Source: an uncultured Verrucomicrobiota bacterium (GTDB lineage: Bacteria; Verrucomicrobiota; Verrucomicrobiia; Limisphaerales; UBA8199). From it: DNA of 37,764 nt. The stretch is from NCBI GenBank assembly GCA_903873945.1, contig CAIQQM010000214.1:1-37764 (forward strand), written 5' to 3'. The notes below the pieces were generated by a model. That model was given only the letters and a program-made list of their open reading frames with translations, was not told where the DNA came from and did not search any database. Below are positions 1 to 10,797 of this stretch, piece after piece (positions within the stretch are counted from its first letter, which is position 1; each line of letters begins with the position of its first letter). A program made the translations under genes and the position numbers.

Positions 1-3000
1 ATGCGTCCGTCACCACCACGCTGCTCGCCGTCGATGGCCCAAAATTCGTCACCCAAATCGTGTATACAAGGTTGCTCGTGGCCGACACCGTCCCATTGCC
101 GCTCTTCCATATCCCCACATCCGCCAGCGGCGTCACCGTGCAGGTGATCAGCGCACTTGCACAGCCGCCGCGACCGTCGCTGATGGTGTAGGTAATGGTA
201 GCCGGGCCGGTATTGGTTGGCGTGAAGGTAAGGTTTGTGCCGCCCGCATTGATCGTCACGATGCCATTGGCCGTCACCGCGTTGGTGATAATCAACGCAT
301 CACCGTAGAAGTTGGTGTCATTGATCAGCGGATAGATTTTGGTGGGCGTAAAATACAACGCCGAAGCCGTGTCGTTGACCGCAATCGGCTCGAGCCGATC
401 AAAGAAATCGTTCTTGTTTGTGACCAGGCCCGCGGTAATGACCAGCCCAATTTGGTTGTCGTTGGGAGGCCGCGTGTCTCCTGTGCTGTAGTAACCGTAG
501 AGATCGGATTCCCGAATGACGTAATTGCCAGGTGTGATGTCCTGGAACGTGTAAACGCCGTTGGTACCGGTGGTCGTGCTGGCTACGACCGGTTCGCCGT
601 TATCGGCCAGGCCATTCCCGTTGACGTCCTGCACCAGATCGAGCGAAACATTGCCGACACCGGGCTCGCCGACGTAATTCGTGCCGAAGCCGTTGGTGTC
701 GTTCCAAACTGTGCCGCTGATGGTCGCGTAAACGACGGGGTTGGGCAGATAATCGAAGAAGTTATTGTTCGCATTGGTCGACAAGGAGGTGATGTTGACA
801 GCGATGCGGTTGTTAACGGGAGCGGTGCTGATGAACCCGGGCAGGTCGGTTTCCACGATGACGTAATGCCCGATAGTCAGGTTCAGAAACTCGTAGTAAC
901 CAGTGGTATCGGTAGTGGTGATTTTCACCAGTGAGCCGTCCGCCGGATCGCCGTCGCCATTCGGGTCGGTGGAAAGCTGAACTGTAACACCGTCGAGACC
1001 GACGTCGCCAGCCGTCAGAGTGCCGCTCTGGTCCTTATCGTTGTAAACGAAGCCGGTGATTTTAGCCGCGCCGGTAACAAGATTCGTGACCGTGCTCGAT
1101 GAGGCCGGCACCGGATCGCCATTGCTGTCCACCGCGAAATCAACCGTGGCCGTGTTGAGCGCCGGATTCCCCGCGCCAACGACCTCCATGGTAATATCGT
1201 TGGTAATACTGGTGTTGGTGGCAAGCGGACCGGCACTGGCCAAGTTCGTCCAAAGCAAACTCCCCGACCCGCTACCGTTAGTCGGAATCGTAGAGGAGAC
1301 GTACAGCAAGTAACTATGGCTAAAGGTGTCCTCCATCGGCAAGGTCGGGATGGTTGTATTGCCGGTGTTCTTAACGATGATGCGGAAGGTGACGTTGCTG
1401 CCAATGTTCACGGGGCCATTGGTGGGAATGAGCAGAGTCTTGGTAACAACCAGCGCCGGTTTGGTAATGGACACACTGGCAGAACCGGTGCCGATAGTGG
1501 CACCGACGCTGGCAGTAGCTGAATTCGTCGCCGAAACCGCAGAAGCAATGGCCGTGAACGAAACGGAAATATTCGTCGTTTGGCCCGGCGTCAGCAAACC
1601 GAGATTGGTCCAAGTCAAGGCGGTAGCCGTCACGATATTCGGGGTCAGGCCGGCGGATTGGAAACTGAAGCTCGAGGAGGGGAAGTTGTCCGTCAACGAG
1701 ACATTGGTGAGCGTGGTGCTACCGACGTTAACGACCTGCAAGTTGAATTGCATTGTGTCTCCCACCAAAGCCTGGCCATTGACCGGAGAAATCAAGGTTT
1801 TGTTGACAGCCACGCCGGGGATGCCGGGCAGCGGCAAAATCGTGGCTGTGGCGCTGGATTGATCCGAGGAATCTTCCGGGTCCGTGTAAGACACCGTGAT
1901 GCTCGAGCCGACCGGCGCGAAAAGGATGCTGTTGTTTGACCCGCTGCCACCGTTCGTCTGGGTGGTAAGACAAGCGGTGAAAACACCCGTGTTTGTCCCG
2001 GTCTCGGTCAACAGCACCCGTTCAGAATCACCAACACTGCTGGTCACTGTGACATTGATATTCGTAATTCCCTCCGAGACCTTATCCAGATCGGTTACGC
2101 GCATGCAGACCGTCGAGTTGGCAGGGAACGCGTTTGTGGCCGGACCGTTATTGCCGCTCGTAAATTCGGTGGTGCTCGGTGTGCCGAGGTCGAGGAAGGT
2201 CAACGTGACACTGGTCACGGCAACATCCGTGATGCCTTCGGTGCCTTCGTTGGCGGTCATAGCCACGTTGTAGCCGCCAGTGGTCGCGCCGGTCTGCCAT
2301 GCGTACTCATAAGTTTTCGCACAGCCGGTGTTGGCCACCACATTGGCGTCAGTCAAGGTGGCATTGATATTGGCGGCCGGAATCGGCGCGGTAATGGCGA
2401 GGTTGAGACTGGTGATGTCGTAGCTGCCGAAAGGATCACTCACTGTGGCGCGCACATACAAAGGTGTGCCAGCCACCGGCGTCGTCACCAGATTGCCGCC
2501 CGGATATGGCGCGTCATAAACACCAAGGCTGGTGATTTGAATGACCGTCGTTGTTGGCAGCGTAATTTTGGACGGCGCGTTGGTGCTGTCATAATTAATC
2601 GTGTAGGTAACGCCGGACTGATTATTGGTGATTGTGCAAGCAAAAGCCTGACCCGCGACATTCGTAACCGCACTGGCAACGGTCCCGCTCCAGACAAGGG
2701 TGCCGACGGTGCTATTATAGATCGGGCTGGACAGAGTAAGAATGATGTTCGCGCCATATTTAAGTGTGGCAGTGATGGCGGGATTGGCGGGCATCGTGCC
2801 CACACCGCTGGTTACGGTAACATAATTAGTAATGGTAACCGTTCCGCCAGCCGGCATGACAAAATTCTGGCAGAAATTCGGGGTCTGATTGAAGGTAACC
2901 GTATTCGTGCCACCGCCTCCCCCTCCACTAGCCGGTTTGATGGGGACGGCCGCGATCGTCCATTGCTGACTATTCGAAGCGGTGTAAGTATTCGTAACCG

Positions 3001-6000
3001 AAGCTGCGCCCGGTTTTGTGCTGGCAGCCGCACCAGTGTAGTTGCCATTTGTGGCCCAAAGCTGGGTTTGACCAGCCCCGGGGCTAACGACCTGGGCGAC
3101 AAGGCCAACATCCCAATCGGCCGTGGAGAACACCAGTTCGCCGCTGGCCGAACTGACCGTTACGCTCGCGGTGGTGCCAGTGGCAGCCGAATTCGTCGCG
3201 GCTGCGCCTAACGGTGTCGTTTGGTTCACATTGGTGAACGTGGTGGCGCCGACAGACATGCTTGATGCGGAACCGGCGCTTACGACGACGTTGGTCGCGC
3301 CAGAAGGCGGATTAATTAGACTGTAGATGTAGGACCTCGCCGGAGAATTCGTGACGCTCGTGACCCGGGTCATGGCCACACCTCCGAAAGTGACCCCGGT
3401 CACCGGGCCGCCAGCCGGAGTGTCGGTTGCTTGTGTTGCCCCCACACCCACCGCCACCAGCAAGAGACGGTTCGGGCCGGTGCCAGGTGTGTGGGAAAGC
3501 GTCAGGCTAGTGCTATTCGCGATGAAACCCCTGCTCGTCGCAGCCGCGCCAATGGTAGATGATCCGCTGCTCCCCAACACCACACTTTGAACGGTATTGG
3601 TGCGCCCCGCAGCAACCGGGTCAACGCGATACAAGGTGTTGGTTGTCACCACCGAGCTCAAATAAAGCACTTTGCCAAGTGTGGGTGTTTGAATCATCGC
3701 CGAAGCGCTGGCGCTGTTGCCGTAAATGGGATCGGTAAAACTCACCGTCAACGTATCGCCCGCGGACACGTTTAGAGTGCCATCCTCTTGTGAAACCCCG
3801 GCAGAAAGCGAGGAGGGCAGGCCATTCGTGTTGCGGAACACGCCAGTATTGGGGCCGGTTTCGATCAGGGTAATAGTCTCAAAATCGCCGTCCGTAGCGT
3901 CGTAAACAACAACGGGAACCGTTTGCTGAGAACTGGAAGAAGTGTTGGCGCCCGGATCGGTGAGCGTAACGAAAATGTTGGCTCCGGCAGCATAGGAAGC
4001 CGCGGTTGTTCCGCCGGAATCAGTGAAGTTGATCGTTGAGGTGTTGGTGTTAGGCGTCAAGGTGTTGTCAGTTGATGCCGTCATGGCAGCCACGCCGACC
4101 CAGTTGCTGATGACGCCAGAACCAACAACCTTCGCCTGGTACCTAAAGGTACTTGTGCCCGCGCGAAGAATCACGGGAATGGTGTAGCCTGTTGGCGAGG
4201 ACAAGGGAAACGCCGGACCGGATACGTTGTCTGAAATCGGGGTGCCATTCAGAGTCGTGCTGTTGGTGACATAGCTCAAATTCGTCGGCGGCAGATCGAT
4301 CACCAAAGTGTTTCCCAAGGGCAAGAGCCCTTTGTTGTCCAACTCGACGGTGTATGCGAGCGTATCGCCAATGCTAAGCCCAACTGGCGGCACGTCCGTT
4401 ACGATGGTGGAAGTCTTGGTCAAAATCGGCACGGGGAAAGGCAACACCGTAGTGCCGGCATCAATATAGGGATTGCCGGGCGCGGCCACATCCGGGTCCT
4501 CTCCCCAAGCGGCACTAATCAAGGTGCCGTCGAGAGTGTAGACCCGCATGCCGGTTTGGTCTTTGCTTGGGTCGTAGATTTTCTGCGATTGCAGGGCAAC
4601 GAGATCATAGTTTGTATCGTATTTGTTGCCGTTGGGGTCCGTCAGCGGCCCATTGTGGTCGCCTTTGTAATCGACATAAATGCGCGTTGGGCCGATTGGC
4701 GTAACCCAGACCGGACTGCCGTCCTTAGTACCATCGCTGCTACCCGGAGCCCAGCCAACATCAGCCTCCGTGGTCAGGCCGCCGACTGGCAAAAGTGTGA
4801 AGCCCCAGTTGTAGGAGGTGTCCGCGGCGGGGTTGGCCCCCACAGTGCACAGGGCGTAAAATTTCGCCCCGCCCTGGCTCGTAAAGCCGGCTCCCGAACC
4901 CTTGGGCATTTGAAATTGGTAGGCGCTGCTGGTACCCGGCACAGAGAAACTGCCGGACCCGACGAGGGTATTGTAGGTGATCGTTATATTCGTTGGGTTC
5001 GGGTTGTAGAGATAGACAAAGGCTGGATTACCACTGGCTGACGTAGCCACGGGCGTGTAATAAGCACTGCTCCATTGCTCCACGGGATAGAGTGTGAACC
5101 AATCGGCGGCATAAGCTCCGCCCACATGACCGATGATCAGATCGGCCTGCACAGGCTTGCTCGCCACAACGCTTGCGCCGGTCTTAATACCGCCGTTGAC
5201 GAGATAGGATTCGCCCTGATTCAAAGTTACAGTCACAGGCGCCACAGGACCCGAGCCGTCCGTGTCAATCGTTACAGAAGTTCCATCCTGCGCTGCCATG
5301 ACGAACAGCCCGACGTATTTGAACAGGTTGTTGGTCAGGTCCTGACCAACCGGGCTGATGTAATTTGTGCCGTAATCAATCGTGGCAAGGACACTGACGG
5401 CGCCGGCGAAGACTGGCCCAGGACTGACGGGCCAACCCGCATGAGTAACCACGATAGCTTTGGTCGCAGCGATCCGGTCGCGTCCGTCATACAGGAAGGT
5501 GGACGGGTTACGCGGCAGGGGCACGGTATTGGTGAGCGTGATGATGGTGCCGGCCGGCAGTCCAAGGGGGTTGTGGGCAAATCCTGGAGGTATGCCGTGG
5601 GCGTCATTGCCATCACCCCAGATCTGGGTCGTTGATTGGGTTGGATGGCTTAGATCGATTTCGTAACCATCTTCCCACTGGTCATAGTAGATGACGGTAC
5701 CGTTTCCGGTGACGATGATTGAATAAGTCGAACTTTGCGCAGAACCTATCCCCCCCTCGATAGTCGACAGAGCCTGATAAATCTGCGCCTCCGGCATTGG
5801 CAAATAGAATTCCTGAACCAAAGCCGCAGCATTTGCCGCCATTGCCCAGAAGAGGAAGGCGCACGACGCGATGGCCAACCGGCATCGCAACAATCGCCGC
5901 GTTGCCATCGCCAGAAGCGACGCCATGCCATTCGATCGCGGCACTGCCGATAGTGTGTAGTCCAGTTTATTTCCCGAGCGCCGGGCCAAATTCGCAGCGC

Positions 6001-6037
6001 ATCGCGACTGCATCCATCTGATTAATGACATATTCAT
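1..6037 (-). CDS. Giant secreted/surface protein, partial (3' end beyond window): IgGFc-binding-like N-terminal region, DUF11-type repeats, SdrD_B/prealbumin-like repeats
   Basis: Reverse-strand reading from ATG at 6037: MNMSLIRWMQSRC...LAIASCAFLFWAMAANAAALVQEFYLPMPEAQIYQAL. The frame at the N-terminus is the same frame that gives DUF11-like text at the left edge (VSATSNLVYTIWVTNFGPSTASSVVVTDA). SdrD_B-like: AKITGFVYNDKDQSGTLTAGDVGLDGVTVQLSTDPNGDGDPADGS and ISGTVWNDTNGFGTNYVGEPGVGNVSLDLVQDVNGNGLADNGEP. Confidence 0.85.
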   Translation of the reverse strand, partial: MNMSLIRWMQSRCAANLARRSGNKLDYTLSAVPRSNGMASLLAMATRRLLRCRLAIASCAFLFWAMAANAAALVQEFYLPMPEAQIYQALSTIEGGIGSAQSSTYSIIVTGNGTVIYYDQWEDGYEIDLSHPTQSTTQIWGDGNDAHGIPPGFAHNPLGLPAGTIITLTNTVPLPRNPSTFLYDGRDRIAATKAIVVTHAGWPVSPGPVFAGAVSVLATIDYGTNYISPVGQDLTNNLFKYVGLFVMAAQDGTSVTIDTDGSGPVAPVTVTLNQGESYLVNGGIKTGASVVASKPVQADLIIGHVGGAYAADWFTLYPVEQWSSAYYTPVATSASGNPAFVYLYNPNPTNITITYNTLVGSGSFSVPGTSSAYQFQMPKGSGAGFTSQGGAKFYALCTVGANPAADTSYNWGFTLLPVGGLTTEADVGWAPGSSDGTKDGSPVWVTPIGPTRIYVDYKGDHNGPLTDPNGNKYDTNYDLVALQSQKIYDPSKDQTGMRVYTLDGTLISAAWGEDPDVAAPGNPYIDAGTTVLPFPVPILTKTSTIVTDVPPVGLSIGDTLAYTVELDNKGLLPLGNTLVIDLPPTNLSYVTNSTTLNGTPISDNVSGPAFPLSSPTGYTIPVILRAGTSTFRYQAKVVGSGVISNWVGVAAMTASTDNTLTPNTNTSTINFTDSGGTTAASYAAGANIFVTLTDPGANTSSSSQQTVPVVVYDATDGDFETITLIETGPNTGVFRNTNGLPSSLSAGVSQEDGTLNVSAGDTLTVSFTDPIYGNSASASAMIQTPTLGKVLYLSSVVTTNTLYRVDPVAAGRTNTVQSVVLGSSGSSTIGAAATSRGFIANSTSLTLSHTPGTGPNRLLLVAVGVGATQATDTPAGGPVTGVTFGGVAMTRVTSVTNSPARSYIYSLINPPSGATNVVVSAGSASSMSVGATTFTNVNQTTPLGAAATNSAATGTTASVTVSSASGELVFSTADWDVGLVAQVVSPGAGQTQLWATNGNYTGAAASTKPGAASVTNTYTASNSQQWTIAAVPIKPASGGGGGGTNTVTFNQTPNFCQNFVMPAGGTVTITNYVTVTSGVGTMPANPAITATLKYGANIILTLSSPIYNSTVGTLVWSGTVASAVTNVAGQAFACTITNNQSGVTYTINYDSTNAPSKITLPTTTVIQITSLGVYDAPYPGGNLVTTPVAGTPLYVRATVSDPFGSYDITSLNLAITAPIPAANINATLTDANVVANTGCAKTYEYAWQTGATTGGYNVAMTANEGTEGITDVAVTSVTLTFLDLGTPSTTEFTSGNNGPATNAFPANSTVCMRVTDLDKVSEGITNINVTVTSSVGDSERVLLTETGTNTGVFTACLTTQTNGGSGSNNSILFAPVGSSITVSYTDPEDSSDQSSATATILPLPGIPGVAVNKTLISPVNGQALVGDTMQFNLQVVNVGSTTLTNVSLTDNFPSSSFSFQSAGLTPNIVTATALTWTNLGLLTPGQTTNISVSFTAIASAVSATNSATASVGATIGTGSASVSITKPALVVTKTLLIPTNGPVNIGSNVTFRIIVKNTGNTTIPTLPMEDTFSHSYLLYVSSTIPTNGSGSGSLLWTNLASAGPLATNTSITNDITMEVVGAGNPALNTATVDFAVDSNGDPVPASSSTVTNLVTGAAKITGFVYNDKDQSGTLTAGDVGLDGVTVQLSTDPNGDGDPADGSLVKITTTDTTGYYEFLNLTIGHYVIVETDLPGFISTAPVNNRIAVNITSLSTNANNNFFDYLPNPVVYATISGTVWNDTNGFGTNYVGEPGVGNVSLDLVQDVNGNGLADNGEPVVASTTTGTNGVYTFQDITPGNYVIRESDLYGYYSTGDTRPPNDNQIGLVITAGLVTNKNDFFDRLEPIAVNDTASALYFTPTKIYPLINDTNFYGDALIITNAVTANGIVTINAGGTNLTFTPTNTGPATITYTISDGRGGCASALITCTVTPLADVGIWKSGNGTVSATSNLVYTIWVTNFGPSTASSVVVTDA

Positions 6038-6612
6038 GCAAAGCTAAAACGGAACATCTCTGGAATGCTGCTTACTGTTGGTAGGCAGGGTATTACACGA
6101 TAGTGGAGATGGCTAGTATGAAATGCACACTAATTGGACAGTCGCACGCCACGCTTTTCCATAGAGCCGGTTTCATAAGTCCAAATTAGCAAAACACATC
6201 TTGATAATAAACAAGTCGCGATGACAGAAGAGGCTTATTAAACCAGTTCTAATGTTATCAGAGATCCGTCCTGATTTTGGACGGTTTTGTACTGTTGCGC
6301 ACCTCCGACACAGACCGGGATGTTCCGGCAGACAAATCGGTATGGGGGGTCAATGGTGCCAGCCTTTGAGACTGATCCATCGCGCGAGCATTGAGGTTGC
6401 GCCAAAGGCAACATCCCGTACCGGTCAAGGGAACGCGACCCTGGTTTTGCACACGAACTTCCGCCATGCTGCGCTTCGCTTTCCACATTGTGTTGTTAGT
6501 GTTTCCGGCTTTCTTTTTTTGACAGCCCCAGTTATCGCTCATCGGACGTGTGGCATCCTGGGTTTTGTGTTAGATTTGGACGTCTCATGGATATGCGAGA
6601 GAGAATTTTCGT

Positions 6613-7890
6613 ATGCTTACAACGCCGGAACTGATGCGAGAATCGGCTCTGCCGTTTCGGCTGGGCAAAATGTTGCCCCGCTGGTTGCGCGATGTGCCCC
6701 TTTACCGGCACGCAAACGATGCGGCTGGTTTGAGCGCTGCCGCGGTATCGCTGGATGAACTGCGCCGGCTACCGCTGATCACCAAGCAGGATATCCGCCA
6801 TGAGTTTCCACACAATTTCCTCCGTGACGGAATGGCCATTGAGTCACTCCTCGATCGGGAGCTGGTGGAGCTCGAACACACTTCAGGCACATCCGAAGAG
6901 CGCACTCCTTTGCTGCTGGGACGCGGCTGGTGGGCGGAGCAGGAGGAGCGGGCTCTGCAGCTAAACTCGATGGTGGCCGGCATGCTGGACGATTACCCGA
7001 ACGCACGCCGGGTCACGATCAACTCACCGGTTTGCAGCGGTGACATCTGCTACTCCGGCATACCCTCGCGCACCGAGCGCATCGTCGGCAACGCGCTTTT
7101 TGCCAGCCTTTCCCGGTTTCCTTTCCTGTGGAGCAAAGCCGACCTGGAACGAATGGCAACGGAGGCGGCCGAATGGAAGCCGCAATTTCTCGACGTGGAC
7201 CCAGTTTACGGCGTGGCGTTTGCGCTTTACTGTGAACGGCACCATATCCGTTTGCCGTCGCTGCAATTCATCCTGTGCAGCTATGAGTTCGTGAGCGTGA
7301 CGCACCGGCGCATTCTCCAGCGGGCATTCGGCGTACCGGTGTTTAATCTCTACGGCTCGACCGAGACGGGGCATTTGCTGATGGAGACCCCCTGCGGCGA
7401 TATGCGCGCCAGCTTCGAGACCGCGTTCCTTGAGGTTCTGCATCCCAACCATCAGGGGGTTGGCGAACTTGCAGTAACAACTCTGACGAATGATTTCATG
7501 CCGCTCATCCGCTACCGCATCGGCGACCTGGTTGAACGGAACGAACAACCTTACCGCACAACTTTCGTCGTGCACGGTCGTGCTGTGGATGCATTTATCA
7601 CACCGGATGGCTTGCGAGTCACGACGTGGCAGGTGGACCAATGCCTGGCGGACCTCCCGGGCCTCGCGCACTACCAGCTGATGGAGAGAGGTTCGGGCAA
7701 ATGGTTGTTCCGCTATGTGCCCGACGTCCGCGCTCCCGGCTCAACAGAAACTGAAGAAGTTCGGTGCCGGCTCCAGCGGCTGCTGGGAATTGCATCGGGA
7801 TTGGAGATTCAAGAGACGGATTTGCTGATGCCGGAAAGTTCTGGAAAGTTCCGGCTGGGTTATCCCGCTGTGCGGCGGGCAAATCGCTGA
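6613..7890 (+). CDS. Phenylacetate-CoA ligase (PaaK)-like / adenylate-forming enzyme
   Basis: 425 aa ORF with motifs LEHTSGTSEERTPLLLGRGWW, FNLYGSTETGHLL and LIRYRIGDLVER, typical of the PaaK/CapK-like AMP-binding family. Confidence 0.8.
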   Translation: MLTTPELMRESALPFRLGKMLPRWLRDVPLYRHANDAAGLSAAAVSLDELRRLPLITKQDIRHEFPHNFLRDGMAIESLLDRELVELEHTSGTSEERTPLLLGRGWWAEQEERALQLNSMVAGMLDDYPNARRVTINSPVCSGDICYSGIPSRTERIVGNALFASLSRFPFLWSKADLERMATEAAEWKPQFLDVDPVYGVAFALYCERHHIRLPSLQFILCSYEFVSVTHRRILQRAFGVPVFNLYGSTETGHLLMETPCGDMRASFETAFLEVLHPNHQGVGELAVTTLTNDFMPLIRYRIGDLVERNEQPYRTTFVVHGRAVDAFITPDGLRVTTWQVDQCLADLPGLAHYQLMERGSGKWLFRYVPDVRAPGSTETEEVRCRLQRLLGIASGLEIQETDLLMPESSGKFRLGYPAVRRANR

Positions 7891-7891
7891 C

Positions 7892-7914
7892 GCCGGTGTT
7901 TGGGAGCCACCGGC
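7892..7914. terminator. Perfect 7-bp stem hairpin between convergent genes (possible bidirectional terminator)
   Basis: GCCGGTG-TTTGGGAGC-CACCGGC in the 43-bp gap between convergent stops at 7890 and 7934; no clear T-tract. Confidence 0.35.
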
Positions 7915-7933
7915 AACTCGCGTGTGGAGCAGT

Positions 7934-9307
7934 TTACGCGGGATCAACTTCGTAACCTTCTTCCCGGAAGCGCTGGAGTTTATAAATCAGCGCCCGGCGG
8001 CTGATGCCGAGGGCTTTCGCCGTTTCGGTCCGATTGAAGTTGTGCTTGCGGAGGGCCTGGAAAATTGCCTGGCGCTCAATCTCCCCCAACCTCTGCGCAT
8101 CGGCTGGTTCCGCAGCGGGCAATAATTCCGCGGGTCCACGCGCTCTCGCCGGCAGATGCTCAGGAAGAATCAGGTCGCCCATGGACAGCAACGTCGCACG
8201 TTCCATTGCGTTCCGCAGCTCACGGACATTCCCGGGCCAGGAGTAGCGAGCCAGGCAATCGACGACCGCAGAGGAGAAGCGCGCTTTTCCGTGCGTGAGC
8301 TCGGCCACAAACGCATTGGCCAGCGGCAGGATATCTTCCGGCCGCTCACGCAAGGCGGGAATGTTGAGTTCAACAACATTCAGCCGGTAGAACAGGTCTT
8401 CGCGGAAACGGCCGGCCTTGACTTCATCTTCAAGGTTGCGGTTCGTAGCCGCCAGGATGCGGGCGTTGGTTTGGATGACATTGTTGGAGCCGACCCGGTT
8501 GAAGCGTCCCTCCTGAGTCACCCGAAGCAGCTTGGCCTGGAGCGGAGGAGACATGTCGGCGATCTCATCCAGGAAGATGGAACCGCCATTGGCCAATTCA
8601 AAACGACCGATCCGCTGAGCCACCGCGCCGGTGAAGGCTCCTTTCTCGTGGCCAAAGAGTTCGCTTTCCAACAAAGTTTCAGGGATGGCGGCGCAATTAA
8701 CTTTTACCAACGGGCCGGACGAGCGGAAACTCCACGCGTGGATCACATCGGCCAGGACTTCCTTGCCAACGCCGCTTTCGCCCGTGATTAAAACGCGGCT
8801 CTCGGAGGGTGCGATCAATGAGGCGTCGTGCAACACAGCCTGCATTAGCGGACTTTTCGCCACCACGTGGCCGGGCAGAGGTTTCTCCGCCTCGAACTTT
8901 ACCGGGGTGACGGTCGTCATGCCGGTCGCCTGCTGGACCGTGGCGAGCAGTTCATCGAGGTCAATCGGTTTCGCGAGGTAATTGAGGGCACCATCGCGCA
9001 TGGCCCCCACAGCCTCCCGGATATCGGCGTAAGCCGTCACGAGCAGGACCGGCAGGACGGCGTGCTCCTGACGCGCACGGCGCAGGGTTTCCAAGCCAGA
9101 CATTCCCGGCATGCGCACGTCGGAGATCATCATGCTGATATCCTGACCACGAAGGGTTTCCAACGCCTGCTCACCCGAGTTCACAGGCACGGTGTGGAAG
9201 CCCTGACTGCGCAGGAATGAATCCAGCAGGCTCCGTTGGCCGGGGTCGTCATCCACGATCAGAATGCGTGGCGCCCTTAAACCATTCTTGCGAGGTTCGG
9301 ACGGCAT
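7934..9307 (-). CDS. Sigma54-dependent response regulator, NtrC family (REC-AAA+-Fis HTH)
   Basis: REC domain (ILIVDDDPGQRSLL...MISDVRMPGMSG), Walker A GESGVGKE, GAFTGA loop (FGHEKGAFTGAVAQRIGRFELANGGSIFLDEIADM), C-terminal Fis-type helix FNRTETAKALGISRRALIYKLQRF. Confidence 0.95.
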   Translation of the reverse strand: MPSEPRKNGLRAPRILIVDDDPGQRSLLDSFLRSQGFHTVPVNSGEQALETLRGQDISMMISDVRMPGMSGLETLRRARQEHAVLPVLLVTAYADIREAVGAMRDGALNYLAKPIDLDELLATVQQATGMTTVTPVKFEAEKPLPGHVVAKSPLMQAVLHDASLIAPSESRVLITGESGVGKEVLADVIHAWSFRSSGPLVKVNCAAIPETLLESELFGHEKGAFTGAVAQRIGRFELANGGSIFLDEIADMSPPLQAKLLRVTQEGRFNRVGSNNVIQTNARILAATNRNLEDEVKAGRFREDLFYRLNVVELNIPALRERPEDILPLANAFVAELTHGKARFSSAVVDCLARYSWPGNVRELRNAMERATLLSMGDLILPEHLPARARGPAELLPAAEPADAQRLGEIERQAIFQALRKHNFNRTETAKALGISRRALIYKLQRFREEGYEVDPA

Positions 9308-9339
9308 GCGGCCATGCTATCCGAAGGGGCCGGAGCGAT

Positions 9340-10773
9340 TCAAGCAACTGCTGCGGAAGATTTTTCCAGCCGGCGCAGGTATTCGTCCATTGATTTGGCC
9401 GCGCACTTTCCGTCGCCCATGGCGAGGATTACGGTCGCCGCTCCGCGGACGATATCGCCGCCGGCAAAAACTCCCGGCAGGCTGGTCATACCTTTCTCGT
9501 CCACAACAATGTTGCCCCATTTATTGAGCTTTAACTCCGGGCAAGTGGCCGTGAGCAACGGGTTGGCGCGCGTGCCAACCGCCACCACCACGACATCGCA
9601 CGGGATGATGAATTCAGAGCCGGGAATGACCATCGGCCGGGCGCGGCCCGAGGCGTCAGACTCGCCCAGTTGCATACGGACGCACCTGAGACCCGTCACC
9701 CATTTCTTTTCGCTGCCAAGCACTTCAACCGGCGCGATCAGGTATTCGAACTGGATGCCTTCCTCCTCTGCATGGTGAATTTCCTCGGCGCGCGCCGGCA
9801 TTTCCTTGCGTGTCCGGCGATAAACGATCATTGACGCCTGGGCCCCGAGGCGTTTGGCGGTGCGGGCGGAGTCTATGGCCACGTTGCCGGCGCCGACCGT
9901 AGCGACACGCTTGCCGTTAAGCACGGGCGTGTCGGACCTGGGGAATTGATATGCGGCCATCAGGTTCACGCGGGTCAGATACTCATTGGCGGAGTAGACG
10001 CCCTTGAAGTTTTCGCCCGGCACGTTCATGAAAACCGGCAAGCCCGCGCCATTCGCGATAAACACCGCGTCGAACTGCTTACGCAATTCCTGCAAGGTGT
10101 ACGTCCGGCCAATGACCGTATTGCAGACAATTTTCACCCCCGCCCTCACCAGGCGGTTCACTTCCGATTCCACGATCTTTTTCGGCAGCCGGAACTCCGG
10201 GATGCCATAAACAAGCACGCCGCCGGGCTTGTGCAGCGCCTCAAAGACAGTGACATCGTGGCCGAATTTGACCAGTTCACCGGCCGCAGTGAGGCCGCCG
10301 GGCCCGGAGCCGACGACAGCAATCTTCCTGCCGCTGGGCCGGGCGACCTGGAGGAATTGTTGTTCGCTGCTGCCGCGGGCCCAATCGCCGACATAGCGCT
10401 CAAGATAGCCGATGGCCACCGGCAATCCTTTGTGGCCACGGATGCATTCCACCTCGCACTGCGTCTCCTGCGGACAGACCCGGCCGGTGATAGAAGGAAG
10501 CGCATTATCATTGAGGAGGCTTTTCGCAGCTTCAGAAAGATTGCCCGCGGAAAGCAGTTCGATGAAGCGCGGGATGTTGACCATCACAGGGCAACCGGCC
10601 ACGCACCTGGGGTCCTTGCATTGCAGGCACCGCTCGGCTTCGAGCACGGCCACCTTCTCAGGCAGACCGAGGTTGACCTCGTTAAAGTTGGCGTTGCGGA
10701 TCAGCGGCTCCTGTTCCGACATTTTTTGCCGGTTGATTTGGAGCCGTTGTTTGGTGGTGATCTTGGGTGTCAC
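9340..10773 (-). CDS. NADPH-dependent glutamate synthase small-subunit-like flavoprotein / NfnB (SudA)-like
   Basis: 477 aa; N-terminal Fe-S cysteines CLQCKDPRCVAGCPVMVNIPRFIELL, VCPQETQCEVECI; FAD/NAD sites VVGSGPGGLTAAGEL and VGAGNVAIDSARTAKRLGA; adjacent to NfnA-like gene. Confidence 0.9.
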   Translation of the reverse strand: MTPKITTKQRLQINRQKMSEQEPLIRNANFNEVNLGLPEKVAVLEAERCLQCKDPRCVAGCPVMVNIPRFIELLSAGNLSEAAKSLLNDNALPSITGRVCPQETQCEVECIRGHKGLPVAIGYLERYVGDWARGSSEQQFLQVARPSGRKIAVVGSGPGGLTAAGELVKFGHDVTVFEALHKPGGVLVYGIPEFRLPKKIVESEVNRLVRAGVKIVCNTVIGRTYTLQELRKQFDAVFIANGAGLPVFMNVPGENFKGVYSANEYLTRVNLMAAYQFPRSDTPVLNGKRVATVGAGNVAIDSARTAKRLGAQASMIVYRRTRKEMPARAEEIHHAEEEGIQFEYLIAPVEVLGSEKKWVTGLRCVRMQLGESDASGRARPMVIPGSEFIIPCDVVVVAVGTRANPLLTATCPELKLNKWGNIVVDEKGMTSLPGVFAGGDIVRGAATVILAMGDGKCAAKSMDEYLRRLEKSSAAVA

Positions 10774-10797
10774 GGAGTCAGGAAGGAAGATATGAAA

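Noticed and set aside
452-5635. Multiple plus- and minus-strand ORFs of 60-224 aa
   Set aside because: All overlap the continuous minus-strand giant surface-protein frame; compositionally they are shadow ORFs.
6238-6758. ORFs in the intergenic region and into the start of the PaaK-like gene
   Set aside because: No recognisable domain, several competing frames; left as non-coding.
8156-9220. Plus-strand ORFs opposite the NtrC-type regulator
   Set aside because: Antisense to a complete REC-AAA+-Fis protein; no independent support.
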